From the NCBI RefSeq assembly GCF_025024155.1, contig NW_026251769.1, positions 62,001 to 126,000 of the forward strand: 64,000 nt of DNA, given 5' to 3'. The notes under the pieces were generated by a model. It had not been told where the DNA came from. It worked only from the letters and a program-made list of their open reading frames with translations, and searched no databases. The translations under genes and the position numbers were made by a program. Positions 10,550 through 23,807 of this stretch are shown here, piece after piece (position 1 is the first letter of the stretch; each line of letters starts with the position of its first letter). The DNA is from Gamsiella multidivaricata. Its lineage: Eukaryota > Mortierellomycota > Mortierellomycetes > Mortierellales > Mortierellaceae.

Positions 10550-10943
10550 CAGAGCAGCTTGCTCCTACTACTTTTACTCATCCTTGCACAAATATCAATT
10601 GTGCAGATGCAGGAGCTGTATAGCATTATCTTTTTTCTTTTTTTCAGCAAAAACATGTAAATAAAAAAAACTACTGAAAAACGGATCTTTTTTTGGCCAC
10701 AGCTTTTATACCCTCAGGTAAATTTTCTTTGAATGGCAGCCATATAATATCACGCACCCTAAAATACTCTCTCGTGCCCCAAAGGCTTTAATTTCCAAGT
10801 TCGAGTCCTACGTGTAATTCCATCAGATACATAAATAGACGTGTCTTCCCTCCTCTAGATCCAGTTTCTTAGTATCGACTTCGGAATGAAGGTCCTGTCT
10901 GATAGTGGAATGGGCTTGCCTCTTTTAATTGGATCAAGAGTCA
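10550..10943. other. Intergenic, A/T-rich, no gene seen
   Basis: Contains the 3' UTR of the preceding gene (AATAAAAAAAACT at about 10660) and then non-coding DNA running into the retroelement relic. I checked the TTCGAGTCC at about 10809 as a possible tRNA T-arm and found no supporting stems. Confidence 0.4.
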
Positions 10944-12307
10944 TTACTTCTGCTCTATCTGGGAATTCATAATGCATTGAATCGTTCGATCATTTTTTTG
11001 CTGTTTCGCCTCAGATTTCTTTCTGATGGCAGGAAAGACAACCTCAGTCATGTATTGTAATTGTTCAAGCAGTTCTTCGTTCATAATTCTGCCTTCTTCG
11101 TTGGTGTAGTTAGAGAAACCATTAGTTTTGCGTGTGAAGAATAATGAGGACGGAGATGAATTGTGCAAACTAACGGTTCGCATATTGGCAGCTAATTGGA
11201 CAAATGGAATGTGTCGATCCCCCTGTCGATGATTTCCTTTGACTTCTTTGCGAATCATATTGCATGTTGTCTTGACATGATTCTCTGCCACACCGTTTCC
11301 CCTTGGATGGTATGGTGTTATTAATTGATGATCAATGTACATTTGTGTGGTCATGATACGGATTAACTCATTTACAAATTCTTTTCCGTTATCAGATTGC
11401 AACATGCGAGGGAAACCAATATCAGTAAACCTTTTAAATAAAGTCTTTCCGACGGTATATGCAGATTTGTCTGGTAATGCATCCAGCAATACAAACGTCG
11501 ACCATAGCCAACAAATAGACATTTTTGTCCTCAGACTCTTCGAAAGGGCCTGCAATGTCGATGGCGATGTGCTCCCCAGGTAAGTGTGCATGAATTGCCT
11601 TCATTGGGTGGTAGCCTTTACGTGCGATATTTACGCGTTGGCATTCTCTACACCGTTTTATGAAATTCAGACAGTCATTGACCATATGGGGCCAGGTTTT
11701 CCCTTCTTGATGGATTGATTTCACTATGGCATTTGTACCAAGATGACCCATTGCATGCGTTTTGTGCATGGTTTCTCCCCTGACTTTTTTCAGGTACTAA
11801 TCCTCGTTCTGTTTCCTCATTTTGTAGGATATGCATGTAGGCAAGAGCTCTTTTGTGTTCTGTAGTCGATGAATGCTGCTTGAGTTTTGACCGAGAATAG
11901 ACATGACAAAGCGTCCGGTAGAATATTCAGAAAGCCCGATCGGTAGTGAACCGTAAAGGAATAGTTCAGGATGGTACCCTGCTACGCAGTCATCACTGGA
12001 TTAAGATTTTGCTGAGAATGTATGAACGTCAGTGCACGGTGGTATGTGTACAGAATCAAAATGTCTTCCCCACAAATAGATAGTAGTGGAATTTATTCAG
12101 GGCAAACACAATCGCAAGCAATTCTTTCTTGGTGGCACTGTATTTGCGTTCTCTTTCTATAGACCACCGACCGGGCCGGACCTGGCGCAACAGGTACAAC
12201 GGTTTATTCGAGAATGATGTCATAGCCACAACCATACTGCGCCTACTTTCTAGAGTAACTTTTCCTAGCCATATCCTTCGTATATAGGAGCTCTTCAAAT
12301 ATAGCAA
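10944..12307 (-). mobile_element. Ty3/Gypsy-like pol relic (RNase H and integrase)
   Basis: Reading the minus strand from right to left, 12307-12056 encodes the end of a reverse transcriptase/RNase H domain (ERKYSATKKELLAIVFALNK, typical of Ty3/Gypsy). 11769-11434 encodes the integrase zinc-binding HHCC module (HAMGHLG with RCREC) and the first catalytic Asp region (IAIDIAGPFE). 11591-10944 gives LQSDNGKEFVNEL (second Asp) and PYHPRGNGVAENHV (catalytic Glu). These pieces lie in different frames with stops between, so the element is dead. Gag, protease and most of reverse transcriptase are missing. The integrase is clearly related to the second relic at about 22-23 kb (both have RGNGVAENHVK and a VVFPAI/TVFPAI segment). 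Confidence 0.85.
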
Positions 12308-12799
12308 TCAATCATCGAATAAACCACTGATTCCACCCCAGACTGTTTACAATTGTCATGTGACGCTAGACGGATCTAAACTCTGACAGAACGTCAGGAT
12401 CAGATCTGGATCACGTCAAGTAACCACAAATCAAGGTCAAGAGTAAGTTGGCAAGACTTTCAAGCCGTGGGAGCTGGAATGGTTCGGAAACTGAAGAGGC
12501 AAGGAAATGGTTTGAAGGTAATGTTTTATTTGTGTGGTGAAAGGAACTGAAGAATTAATCTGGGAGGGGATATACTCCTGCTTATATAGAAAATAAAGAT
12601 AAAAAAAAGAACGCATTTAGACTCTTATAAAGTGTTAGATACTTGAACGTCGGCGCTTGTACCTGATCATTAATAAAGAGGAAACCAGACGCGTAGGAAT
12701 GGGCCTCGGCCGTAGAGGTGTGCGTAGAAGACGCATTGTTAGGGATATGGAAACCGTAGAAAGCATTAAGATAAATTACAACGAATGAGCGGCCACTTT
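12308..12799 (-). repeat. Possible LTR remnant upstream of the pol relic
   Basis: No gene. On the minus strand there is a TATATAAGCAGG box at about 12585-12574 followed about 35-50 bases later by AATAAAAC (about 12525), the promoter and polyadenylation spacing seen in LTRs. It lies upstream of, and in the same orientation as, the pol relic, where a 5' LTR would be. I could not find clean TG...CA ends or a partner copy, so this is tentative. Confidence 0.3.
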
Positions 12800-12886
12800 C
12801 AGTTTTTAAAATCGGTACCGATGTTGAAATCGTTGTAGACCTGCAGCGAGGGCTAAAGGGTGTAGTGGAGCCATTTTGTGTAACCT
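12800..12886 (+). repeat. Left terminal inverted repeat
   Basis: Begins CAGTTTTTAAAATCGGTACC and ends GTGTAACCT. It matches the reverse complement of 16242-16328 at 84 of 87 positions counted by eye. It lies upstream of the start of the Myb-like gene and may carry its promoter. Confidence 0.85.
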
Positions 12887-13037
12887 TTTCTTTGAAATCG
12901 GAAGCAGCAGCATGAACTCGCCTTTCCAGACGAGGTCCAGCCTGAAAAAGATGAAATCGCTCAATGAAATTCCTTCTCTTCTCCCTCTTCTCTCTTCCCC
13001 TTTCTTCTGTCATCTCTCTTTTCGACATCACTTCCAA

Positions 13038-14835
<1,798 letters not shown>

Positions 14836-16241
14836 AGTATCTTTGCTGTTATTGTGGCTGTAAAGCTGAGCCATAATTCTGAGTCGTTTGCGAAGCGCCT
14901 GCTCTCGCCTTTGTCTGTGTTGAGCGGGCGTTGGGTCCTCGTCGTCATCGCTATTACTATATCGCTATTCCTATCGCTATCCCTATCTTCATCATTCGTG
15001 TGTACTCTCGAAGCATCTTCAATTATCATCCATCGTTCTCTGCCCCGCTCAAATGGATCATCTATGCCAGATCTTAGGAGAATGTTGTGCAAGATAACAC
15101 ATGCTGTAACATACATGCTTGCTTCATGAACACTCGCGGCGCTGTCGATGTGAATTCTAAGGTTGCTAAGGGATCTAAACCGCCCTTTGAGTAATCCGGA
15201 ACTATGCTTGAGTTTTTTGTTGAACCCTATCTGCTCGGGCGTCAGGGTCCCCTTGAAGCTCGTAATGAGTGTGGGGGATAACCCGTACGCAGCACCGCCA
15301 ACGATGTGCTCGTCTCCAACGAAATATCGTGTCTTGAAGAGGTATAGGTCCGTGTCTTTGTACGCTGCCGAGTCGTGTCTGCTGCCAGGGTACTCAGTTG
15401 AGAAGAAGATAAATGCTCCTTGATTATCGCAAACACCGGTTGCGTCCATGGCAAAGTTGCCCTTTCTTGTCGCCCAGCTGTTTTTGTCCATCGATGGCAC
15501 GCGGTAGAAGGGAAACAAGGTGCCGTCGATGACTCCAATCAATTCGCTAAAGCCCTTCATCGAGAAGTGCGCCTTGATCTCCACCTTCCTCCTTGTATCC
15601 GGCCAGCGAATGAACGTGGTGATGATCGCACACAGCGCTTCTATGCACCGCTGTGTATACTTGACCGCTGTTCCTTCAGTCACCCCCAAGACACGGGCAA
15701 TTGCTGCATATGAAGACAGCGACCATCGTGGCCTAAGCGGTGAAGTGCAACCTTGAGCTGGATAGAGACATCCTTCTGGCCTTTCTTGCCCCGACGCTGA
15801 AATACTGGGTGATCCTGGATAACCTTGACCACATAATCGAACTGCTGAGGTATCAATCTAAGGGCCTCTTGAAAGATGCGTCCATTGTCCTGGCACAACA
15901 CCGCGTCTCGATAGATCGACGACTTGACCAGGGTTGGAGAGCTCCGTGGGTTAAGGTATCGGTTGGTTTAAAAAAATTGTTTGATGTATAGGACTTTCAG
16001 GAACAGGGGAGTTATTTTGAAATCTTTCTCACTCGCGTCCAGGAACAACATAAGTTCAAGACGTGTTAGCTCTTCCAGCATACGGACGCGAGGGACCTTT
16101 TGATGGCGAGAAAAGTTGCGGAACGGGGGCATATCAAGACTCAGGAGAGAGTGAAGAGGATTCGTTTGGGTGGGGAGGGCTGAAGAAATTCAAGTCGATA
16201 AAATCTCAAGAACTGAATGCAACCGATGCTTCACGATGCGC

Positions 16242-16328
16242 AGGTTACACAAAATGGCTCCACTACTCCCTTTAACCCTCGCTGCAGGTCTACAACGATT
16301 TCAACATCGGTACCGATTTTAAGAACTG
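16242..16328 (-). repeat. Right terminal inverted repeat
   Basis: Reverse-complement partner of 12800-12886, differing at three positions by eye. It ends CCGATTTTAAGAACTG on the plus strand. Confidence 0.85.
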
Positions 16329-16491
16329 AGGGAGGCTAGTATCTTTTAGAGAAAAAGTTCTGTGAGCCACCATGGTTAGTGCGCGGACCAAGGACAAATA
16401 TTTTTTTAATGCATTAAGTGAATTGATTCAGCGTTTATAATAGGGAGTGACATTATATGAACGGATACGATTGAGTGATGGCCCCCATGGG

Positions 16492-16731
16492 TGTTGACAT
16501 AATTCGAGTGCAGCAACAGTAACTCAAGTCAGGAAGTCAGGGTAAGAATGAGTGCTTTATTAACAGGTAGCGAGGGGCATTTTTATAGGTTAAACAGGGC
16601 TGGCACGGTCCGGTTGAAGAGCTTGTTGGCATGTGAGACTGGTATCTAAGGCTCCGTCAACCAACGCTTAGTCCCGTTAGGGTTTCCTGGGGCCCAGTCC
16701 TGTGACAGCTTCCTCTCTCGGCCTTGTTACA
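16492..16731 (-). repeat. Candidate solo LTR
   Basis: On the minus strand the 240-base segment begins TGTAACAAGG and ends TTATGTCAACA, with TG...CA ends. It holds a TATAAAAATG box at about 16590 and AATAAAGCACTC about 30 bases on (about 16560), the order and spacing of an LTR promoter and polyadenylation signal. No open frame. Flanking bases (CATGGG and AAGAGA) do not form a clean duplication, so the borders or the call may be wrong. The rest of 16329-16877 shows nothing else. Confidence 0.4.
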
Positions 16732-16877
16732 AAGAGAATCAACAAAGCTCACCCCAGTCGCCAACTGACTTTAGTAGGCGCATGTAAAAAGGAACCAACC
16801 TCATATAGTGCATTGATATCAGAATATTAAAGGGAGGATGCATTGCTCAAGACATTGATGCAAAAAAAAAAAAAGAC

Positions 16878-19472
16878 TCAAGCACCTGAAGGTGCGGCAG
16901 TCAGAACTTGAGATAACAACATCTGTTTGACGTCTGCGAAGTCCACCAGCAGAGTTTCAAGTTGCTTCTCCAGCTCTTCCTTTTGAAAGCACTTCTCATA
17001 GTCCTCCTGTTGCTGAAGTGTCGCAGTGTAGTAGATCACGCCAGGGAGCAACCGTCTATAAGAATTCCGAAAACCTATTAAACGTGGCCGCAGATGTAAA
17101 CAAATTTTTTGTCGTAAATCCTCCACCACCTTAAATGTGAATGATGATGCAGAGCATCCATACCCTTGTACATCAGTAAGAGCGACATAGTAAAGCGTAC
17201 CTGGGATATTGTATGTGATGGACTCTACTTCTTCAATATATCTTAGCTTGGATTGCATCCATGCAGCTGTCGACGTCCTCTTTGCGTCTTGAAATCCGTC
17301 ATTCATCAGTGCTAAACGAATATACCACTATGGCACAGAACGACAACTTAGTTGCAGCTTGATGGAAAGCAAAAGGTCAAAACCGGTAGAGAATAAAGAG
17401 ACTTACCAATGAGTATATTGAGGGAAATCATGGACATCAATATGACATAGAATACCATGATCAAATCAAAGGCCCAGCTACGACCCTCTAGTTCAAGGAC
17501 ATCCCCAACAGAACCCCATAACCCAGTCTATTCCAGACTGAGAAAAGAGAAAAAGGTCAGATCAACAAAATACTGCTCAGTGTTTGTTAAGCTGCAAATC
17601 AAAGAAAACATAAGCGATATGCACCAACCAAGAATAAAAAGGTAATCAAAACAGCGCAGAGGGGTGCCTTTAAGAATTTGGTATCCACCAATCCACCACA
17701 GTCGGTAATAGGACAACCACGGAGAAAGTAGAGGATTGCGAGGGCGAATGCTACTATCCCTACACTAAAGAGCAGGAAGAAGAGACGAATTCGGCCTACG
17801 ATTTCGAGAATGACTGTGACAAAGTAACCGATGTTCTTCTTGACCCGAAGCTCGGATAGCTGTTTGATAACAGGGTAGAGAGAGAAAGAGGAAGAATTAA
17901 TATCGTTAATAATCATTACCACCACAATCCAAGCATACGATGGACAAAGACTCGTATGAATTTTCAAGGCCTTACACAGCGCAGGAAGATAACCAAGACG
18001 GAGAAACTGAGAAATGAAATGTCGCCTTTCTCATCCATATTCACAATGTTTAAAATCTGGATAATGCTTCTTACTAGCGGGAGCACAAACACTGCAACCT
18101 CGAAGGCACCGTATAGGGAGCTATGACCAGACGAACAAACATTGTTATTCAAAAGAACGAGACGATATGAAGACACAGCAACATAATTGGGGACGCGACG
18201 TACATCAAATCCCTGAAACGATTACGGCGAAATCGGAGGCACTTGAGCATCAAGAACACGGAAGCCATCACAATGATGGCAATGTAAGCACTGAAGAGTG
18301 AGACTCGCGGAATCCTGCCATACACTTGAATGGTAACGGCCCCCAGCACCAGCATGTAGAATATGAATTCAGAGTAGAATCGCACACGCCAGTAAGCGTG
18401 ACCGATTGTGTTCCTACGTCAAAGGGACAAAAATCAAGGCACAGGTATGGTTAGCCAATATATAGAAGATATTCGAAAGCATTTCGCAGCGACACCATAC
18501 CACTTATATTCGAGAAGGGCTTTTATAGCAGGGTTGTCCAACATCTCTGAATTAAAGTCATGGCATTTGACCTCGACCTTGGGCCTGATCTCGCACTTGA
18601 ACAGAATTGTATAAATGAGTATACGGAGCCAAGACGGCCGTGAAGTGCCGTGATCAGTTTGAGGCTCGGGAACCTCCCACAGCATGTCAAATGAAGCTTC
18701 AAAGACGTCATGGCTGAAAATGCGGTTGTCTTGATTGAGGCGATCGTCTTGATTGATGTGATCGTCTTGATTGGGGGGATCCTCTGGATTGGGGGAATCC
18801 TCTGGATTGGGGGAATCCTCTGGATTGGGGGGATCCTCTGGATTGGGGGGATCCTCTCGAATGTAATTTGACATGAAAACCGGATTCTCCTCTTGGCAGG
18901 CATAGATCGATCGAGTGTCAAGCTTCCGAAACGGCCAAGGGGACTTGAGAGGATGAGCAACGATCGCCTCCTTGATGGTGTTGGATTCATTCTCAACCGG
19001 GATGAAAGCCAACCTTCTAAGAGTAGTGAGAATTAGGTTTGTATAAAGCTTCTGCAGTTTGACAAGCTCACGTAATGAACCCAGGACTGGTGAAACAAGG
19101 TGGAATTTCTTTTCTTGTTTAGCCTTTCGGATGCAGTAGTCGATTATGATCCGAGGAATCTCAATGGCTCGAGGAATAGTCTTGGCCGTTTCGAGAGATA
19201 ATGAGATAGGGTTCTCTTCAGGGCTCTTGCGCAGGATCCATGTCTCTTGTCCGGGGGTCAAGCAGTGCCCTCAAGAACCCACCATACATGGGATAGTTCG
19301 AGCGGTCTAAAGCATTGCAAATTTCGATCAAGATTGGCTGGATATCATCGCATTGGAAAGCACTATTCAGGATGTCATTTTTAACTTCGACGGTGTTGTC
19401 ACCGAAGCCTTGAATGCGGCTGAATAGTAAGTAGACTGGCCGGGGCTTGTGGAATGGCTTGATTAGGGTCAT
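16878..19472 (-). CDS. TRP-like cation channel with C-terminal coiled coil; one frameshift
   Basis: Seven exons on the minus strand: 19472-18501, 18413-18204, 18120-17976, 17859-17629, 17527-17407, 17311-17201 and 17074-16878. Phases agree at every join, about 590 aa. Six hydrophobic segments are visible: FIFYMLVLGAVTIQVYG, FSAYIAIIVMASVFLML, VAVFVLPLVRSIIQIL, FLSFSVLVIFLRCL, LFFLLFSVGIVAFALAILYF and DLIMVFYVILMSMISLNILI, the last running into ALMNDGF. Together with the pore-side LFLTGLWGSV this is the layout of an Ion_trans/TRP-type channel, likely carrying cations. After S6 come a conserved W/RYIEEVESITYNIPG element, VIYYTAT, and a coiled coil. The first exon has one base too many in a run of five G (19253-19257), where LLDP must change frame to QETWILRKSPEENP. 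This could be a sequencing error or an inactivating change. Fungal relatives usually carry a much longer N-terminus, so this copy looks short. Confidence 0.68.
18765..18860 (-). repeat. 15-base minisatellite encoding PPNPED repeats
   Basis: Tandem copies of a 15-base unit (ATTGGGGG(G/A)ATCCTCTGG-type on the plus strand) encode about five units of NPED(P/S)P in the linker before the first membrane helix. A related NQDD set follows. In-frame unit length keeps the reading frame whatever the copy number. Confidence 0.8.
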
Positions 19473-19973
19473 CCGTTGATGGAACCAATTGGCAGTGATG
19501 TGCCATGACTAGGAAGAGTGCGTCGAGTAGATTCTAACGAATTGTGGGAGTATAGTTGGAGCTGATTATGGATGGGGAAGTGCCCCTTTTTATGAGAGTA
19601 GTTGTATGGTAGCTGTATGTTGACTAACTCACCTAGTCTTTGCCGCGGTCGACTCTTGGCAATTCTAAGGGGGTAGGAAAAAACACTCGGCTGCTAGTGG
19701 ACAGAGAAGAAGGTGCGCTGGCCGCTTGATTTCTTTTATGCTACAACGACGGAAATTAACTATAATGGTCTTTTTAGTGAATCCCCGGACATCGCCAAAA
19801 ACGGACTTAGCCTGTCTGGACCTGATTTTTGATTTCTCTGGCTTCTTCCCATGCCTGCACACACACACCTTTTCTCCTAACTCCCCAACCGATCAACAGT
19901 CAATTAGCCAACCACTCAATCCAACCATCCAATAATCCCTGCATCAGTTTTCAAGCACACCCACCCGCCAGTC
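19473..19973. other. Divergent intergenic region
   Basis: Lies between the minus-strand channel gene and a plus-strand decayed gene. The segment 19860-19970 is C/A-rich with CACACACACC, resembling a fungal leader. No additional gene seen. Confidence 0.4.
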
Positions 19974-20632
19974 ATGCCTCATAATACCCGCAAAAGACCG
20001 GCGCCGCAGGAGCCAGAGCAACAGGAGTTACATATACTGCAGATTGTTTCTCAGGTTCAACTCCCCTCAGATATGCAGCCGTCCTCTCAGTAGGACCGTC
20101 CAAAGAGACGGCGCTGTCTGTCAAACAAGGCTCCACCAGCGCCAGCGCCCCCACCAGCACCAGCATCAGCACCGGCGAAAGAGCAATGTGGACCTCCGAT
20201 CCCTACCGTCGCTTCGACCGCTACAACTGCACAGACAACTACACGGGGTAGAAGGCCACCAACATATTCGCAACGGCGCCGCGGAGGATCTTCATCGCCA
20301 CAGCCCACTGCCAGTCGTGGTCGTAGTTCTGCTCGTCTCGCTTACCCCGGCTCTTTTCGACAACTTAAAAATCCCTATTCTTCAGCAAGGAATCCTTCCA
20401 TCAGACAGCATGGTTGAGCAGACCGCAGAAGCAAGAAGGCAAACGGCGAAAGCCGTTCTGAAGGGTCTTCTCAGGACGCCTAAATCTGCGCTGAAAGCAA
20501 TGGAGACATATAGGTCACATATCGAGCACTTCAAGGCAAGTAACCATGACTCTGTAGTGTTGTATATCCTCATGCGTCATGCGAAAGTGGTGTCCTTGTA
20601 GTTTAAATGCCTTTACGTTGAAAACTACCAAC

Positions 20633-20674
<42 letters not shown>

Positions 20675-21563
20675 TGGTAGTAGCGTTAACTCTAGCGATG
20701 GAAATAGTAATATCAATATGTTATATGTTTCCTGGCTGGAGATACCGGAAAAGTTTGTGTGCGGACAAGAGCAAGGTGGACTACGCAGTGGATGCTGAAC
20801 GAATAACGGACTTCTCGATAAACTGCATGTTCCAAAAGGAGGTGGCGAGGCGCGTTAATGCGGACGTCGGTTACATTGGACAAGTTGGCGTGTTATCGAA
20901 TTCGTCAAACATGTTGCGACTGCCACCCCCCGCCCTGGGAGCCATCTACGCCGCCGTCAAACGCGAATGCGACAGAGTGGGCAATCGCACAGGCCCTGGA
21001 AGTCACCTCGCCAGCGTCAGTCAGGGATAACGGTAGTGATGACGACGACCACAACAACAACGGTGATGATGATAATGGCGATAACGACGATAGCAGTGGC
21101 GACGACGACGATGATAACGGCATTGTGGGACCCACAACCGGTGCCGTTGCCGTTGCCGCTTCCAGGCGTATCATCACGATTCCCAGAGTTGAAGGAGCAT
21201 CACAAGGTAGATCAACCCTCTGTGCATTATATATCCGTGTCGTTTGCTGTTTGCCATTTGTATGTTTGTTTATTGTTCTTTCGTTCGCCCTAGCGCTCAT
21301 TCATGCTCCCTTCTGTATGTTTTCATATATAGTCGTCCAGAACGCAGAGCTGGACAAGAATGGTCGCAGTACGATCCCGCCTAGCCTTTCAACAGCACAG
21401 AACTACATGAAGTCTGGTCATGGACGTCTTTTTGGATATACTTGCAGAAGAAAACAAGGGCACTACTATTAACCGGATTCGAGAACAGCTGGACGCCAAA
21501 CGAAAAGCCCAGGGAAAGGCTAGGGCAGAGATCGCTAAGCGGGGCGAGGAGCACGCGCTGTAG
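19974..21563 (+). pseudogene. Decayed or intron-rich gene, possibly recombinase-like DNA-binding family
   Basis: Coding-like pieces follow each other on the plus strand. MPHNTRKRPAPQEPEQQELH begins at 19974 and is broken by TAG 20091-20093, after which the same frame runs on with a KRRR basic patch and a P/A-rich segment. In another frame, 20350-20537 encodes helical LPSDSMVEQTAEARRQTAKA ending TYRSHIEHFK at a GCAAGT donor-like site. After a TAG microsatellite, 20740-21000 encodes DKSKVDYAVDAERITDF and RLPPPALGAIYAAVKRECDR, and 21345-21563 encodes ELDKNGRSTIPPSLSTAQNY and LDILAEENKG...RAEIAKRGEEHAL. The order (helical core-binding-like region, W/Y-rich element, charged tail) recalls Gcr1/Crypton-type DNA-binding or tyrosine-recombinase-related proteins of these fungi, but I cannot confirm this. 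At least one stop makes it probably a pseudogene. Confidence 0.35.
20633..20680 (+). repeat. TAG trinucleotide microsatellite
   Basis: About twelve uninterrupted TAG units followed by TGG/TAG-interrupted units. It contains stop codons in one forward frame and so marks non-coding DNA (probably an intron or decayed region) within the surrounding gene remnant. Confidence 0.95.
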
Positions 21564-21929
21564 AGAGAGAATAAAAAGATATTTATTGGGGCAGCTCGAC
21601 TACAGATGTAATGGCGAGTAATGATGTTCGGCAGGGATGAAGGAGGAATGAAGGCAAGAGATGAGATGCGCTTGACATGATGTCGTGTAAATAAACAAAT
21701 AGACAAACAAAAAAAGAGAGGAGGACAAGCGAGAGACGCAGAGATTAGGAAGGAGGAGGCAATGAGGGGAGAGAGAAAAGAGAAAGAGAAAGAAAAAAAA
21801 AACATCCGAAAGACTGTCGCGGGGGGGACACACGCGTCAGGCACACAGCAGCAAACACAGCAGCAAACACAGCTCCACGAATCACGCACGTGACCAAAAA
21901 CGACAATTCACCAAGTCGTGACTGGGGCT

Positions 21930-23119
21930 CGAATTTTTGGACATATCCCTCAAAAATTTACACTAACTTCCTGGTGAACACATGGCAGTTGATCTAGTGC
22001 CTCAACTCCCTCGCTCCGTAAATGGCGACGTTCGACTTATGGTCCTCGTTGACATTTGTACACGTCTCGTCTTTGTACCTTTGAGGGACAAGACAGCAAA
22101 AAAACGATTGCGAAGGCGTTGTTTCATATCTTTACCACCATTGGCTTTCCACGAAGATTGCAATCGGACAATGATAAAGAATTCGTCAACGAGGCTCTGA
22201 GGGAAATGACTAAATTAATGGGGACACAGCATCGCCTGTCTACTCCTTAGCATCCCAGAGGCAATGGTGTCGCAGAAAACCACGTCAAAGCGGCGATGGA
22301 GCTCATCAAAAAGAAAATTCAAGGAAAGAACACACCTGGGACGAACACAAACCCATGGTGCAGTTGGCCCTGAACACGAGAATCGTGGCGCTCCACAACT
22401 CTTTGCCCTTTTCTCTGTTCTTTGGACGACGCTTCAATGGATCTCATAATTTATCTGATGAAAAGGGTGTACCACTATCCCAAAGCGAGCTCGAGGAACG
22501 ACTCAGATACATGGCTGAGACTGTTTTCCCTGCTATCGATGCCAAAACGCGGTCTACTCAGCAGAAAATGATTGCACGGTTCAATAAAACGATCCTGCAC
22601 AACGAATTTTTTGATGGTGCCAAGGTCATGGCTTTAGATCCTATCCAGAGAGAGAAACTCACCCCTCGACACGAAGGACCTTTCACGGTCGTACGTCGTA
22701 ATACCGGAAGCGCCTATGAGCTTAAAGATGGCACTGGCGAATCCCTAGGTAGAAATTATGCACCTTCGCAACCCAAGTTAGTGTTGGATGACCTTGACGA
22801 CGCAGACATTTACGAAGTTGAAAACATTGTCGCCCACTGCCCCGCTAAGATTGGGGATGGGGTAGAGTACTCCGTAAAGTGGAAAGGATTTCCGCCTGAA
22901 GCCAGCACCTGGGAACCTGAAGGCAACTTTGTTGAGAGAACCTGTATCAGCGAATATTGGAGGAGTCGCGAACCTTCAGTAGGAGCACCTACCCGATCAC
23001 AGCCTCGTCGTTCGAAGCGGAGAACCAAACAGCATCATCATCATCATCATCATCAACAGCACGAGCAAAATGTGACACACGTTAGTAGTAATGGCAGTGC
23101 GACGCGTGCGCGTATGTAA
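21930..23119 (+). mobile_element. Ty3/Gypsy chromovirus relic: integrase and chromodomain
   Basis: Integrase catalytic-core pieces lie at 21950-22260: EHMAVDL (first Asp), LQSDNDKEFVNEA (second Asp) and RGNGVAENHVKAAMELIKKK (Glu). They are split by frameshifts near 22070 and 22300 and by TAG 22248-22250. From 22355 an uninterrupted frame encodes the integrase C-terminal part (LALNTRIVALHNSLPFSLFF, a GPFTVVRRNTGSAYELKDG SH3-like GPY/F region) and then a chromodomain (YEVENIVAHC, VEYSVKWKGFP, STWEPEGNF), ending in a basic, His-rich tail. The chromodomain marks a chromovirus, whose integrase targets heterochromatin. Everything 5' of integrase is missing. It is related to the relic at 10.9-12.3 kb, but in opposite orientation. 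Confidence 0.88.
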
Positions 23120-23807
23120 TGACCAAAGAACGCGGAGACGAGTCAAAATGTACAAGGCAGTCGATCCGTCAAACGATAAAACTATCTAGCAAAACATAGA
23201 GTTACGTTCAAGGAGGCTTTTAGTTACTTTCCTCTTTACTACATCATCATGCAGAGGTTTATATTTTTCCTTACAGGTTTTATTCATCACTTGCAACGAT
23301 AAATCATAATGAGGGTTTTCACATATATTTCCTCAAACATTTGGCCCTCGTTCTACAAATTCAAGATTGATCTTCCCTATGGAAGAACTGTATTGACCTA
23401 TGTAGTGCGTGCGAGCAGAGAAGAGTGCCCTTTACGTGGTGCAGACGGGAACCGTTTTATAAGGTGCCCGTCTGCCCTGGAAATAAATATCTCTCTCTTG
23501 TCTTGTTGACTTTCTTGTTTGTAAGTGGATATATAAAGGTAAAATACCGCAAGGACTTGGTCGACAACTATTCTTGTTTTGAGCGTTCAAGTCTCATGTT
23601 GATTGATGTTTGAAGAAATGTATGTATATGCATGGTCTACCATATACTAGTCTAGCGTCTTGGCTATCTCAATCAAGAGAAAGGAAACCCGATGATGGAA
23701 GAGGAGATAGATGTATTCATTAGGAAACATGGGATCTGGCTGCAAGGAAGAGGAGGATATTGATGGTGTCGAAGAGGAAGGAAAGACCGCAACGATTAAA
23801 ATCTCGT
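23120..23807 (+). repeat. Probable 3' LTR or trailer of the chromovirus relic
   Basis: No gene. A TTTTATAAGGTG box at about 23455 is followed about 25 bases on by AATAAATATC (about 23482) in the same orientation as the integrase, as in an LTR. A terminal TG...CA pair and the 5' partner were not found, so the borders are unknown. Confidence 0.4.

Noticed and set aside
10795..10830. TTCGAGTCC resembling a tRNA T-arm
   Set aside because: No acceptor, D or anticodon stems could be formed around it.
22998..23119. His-rich tail of the chromodomain frame as a separate metal-binding gene
   Set aside because: It is a CAT/CAC microsatellite at the end of the integrase frame, not an independent gene.
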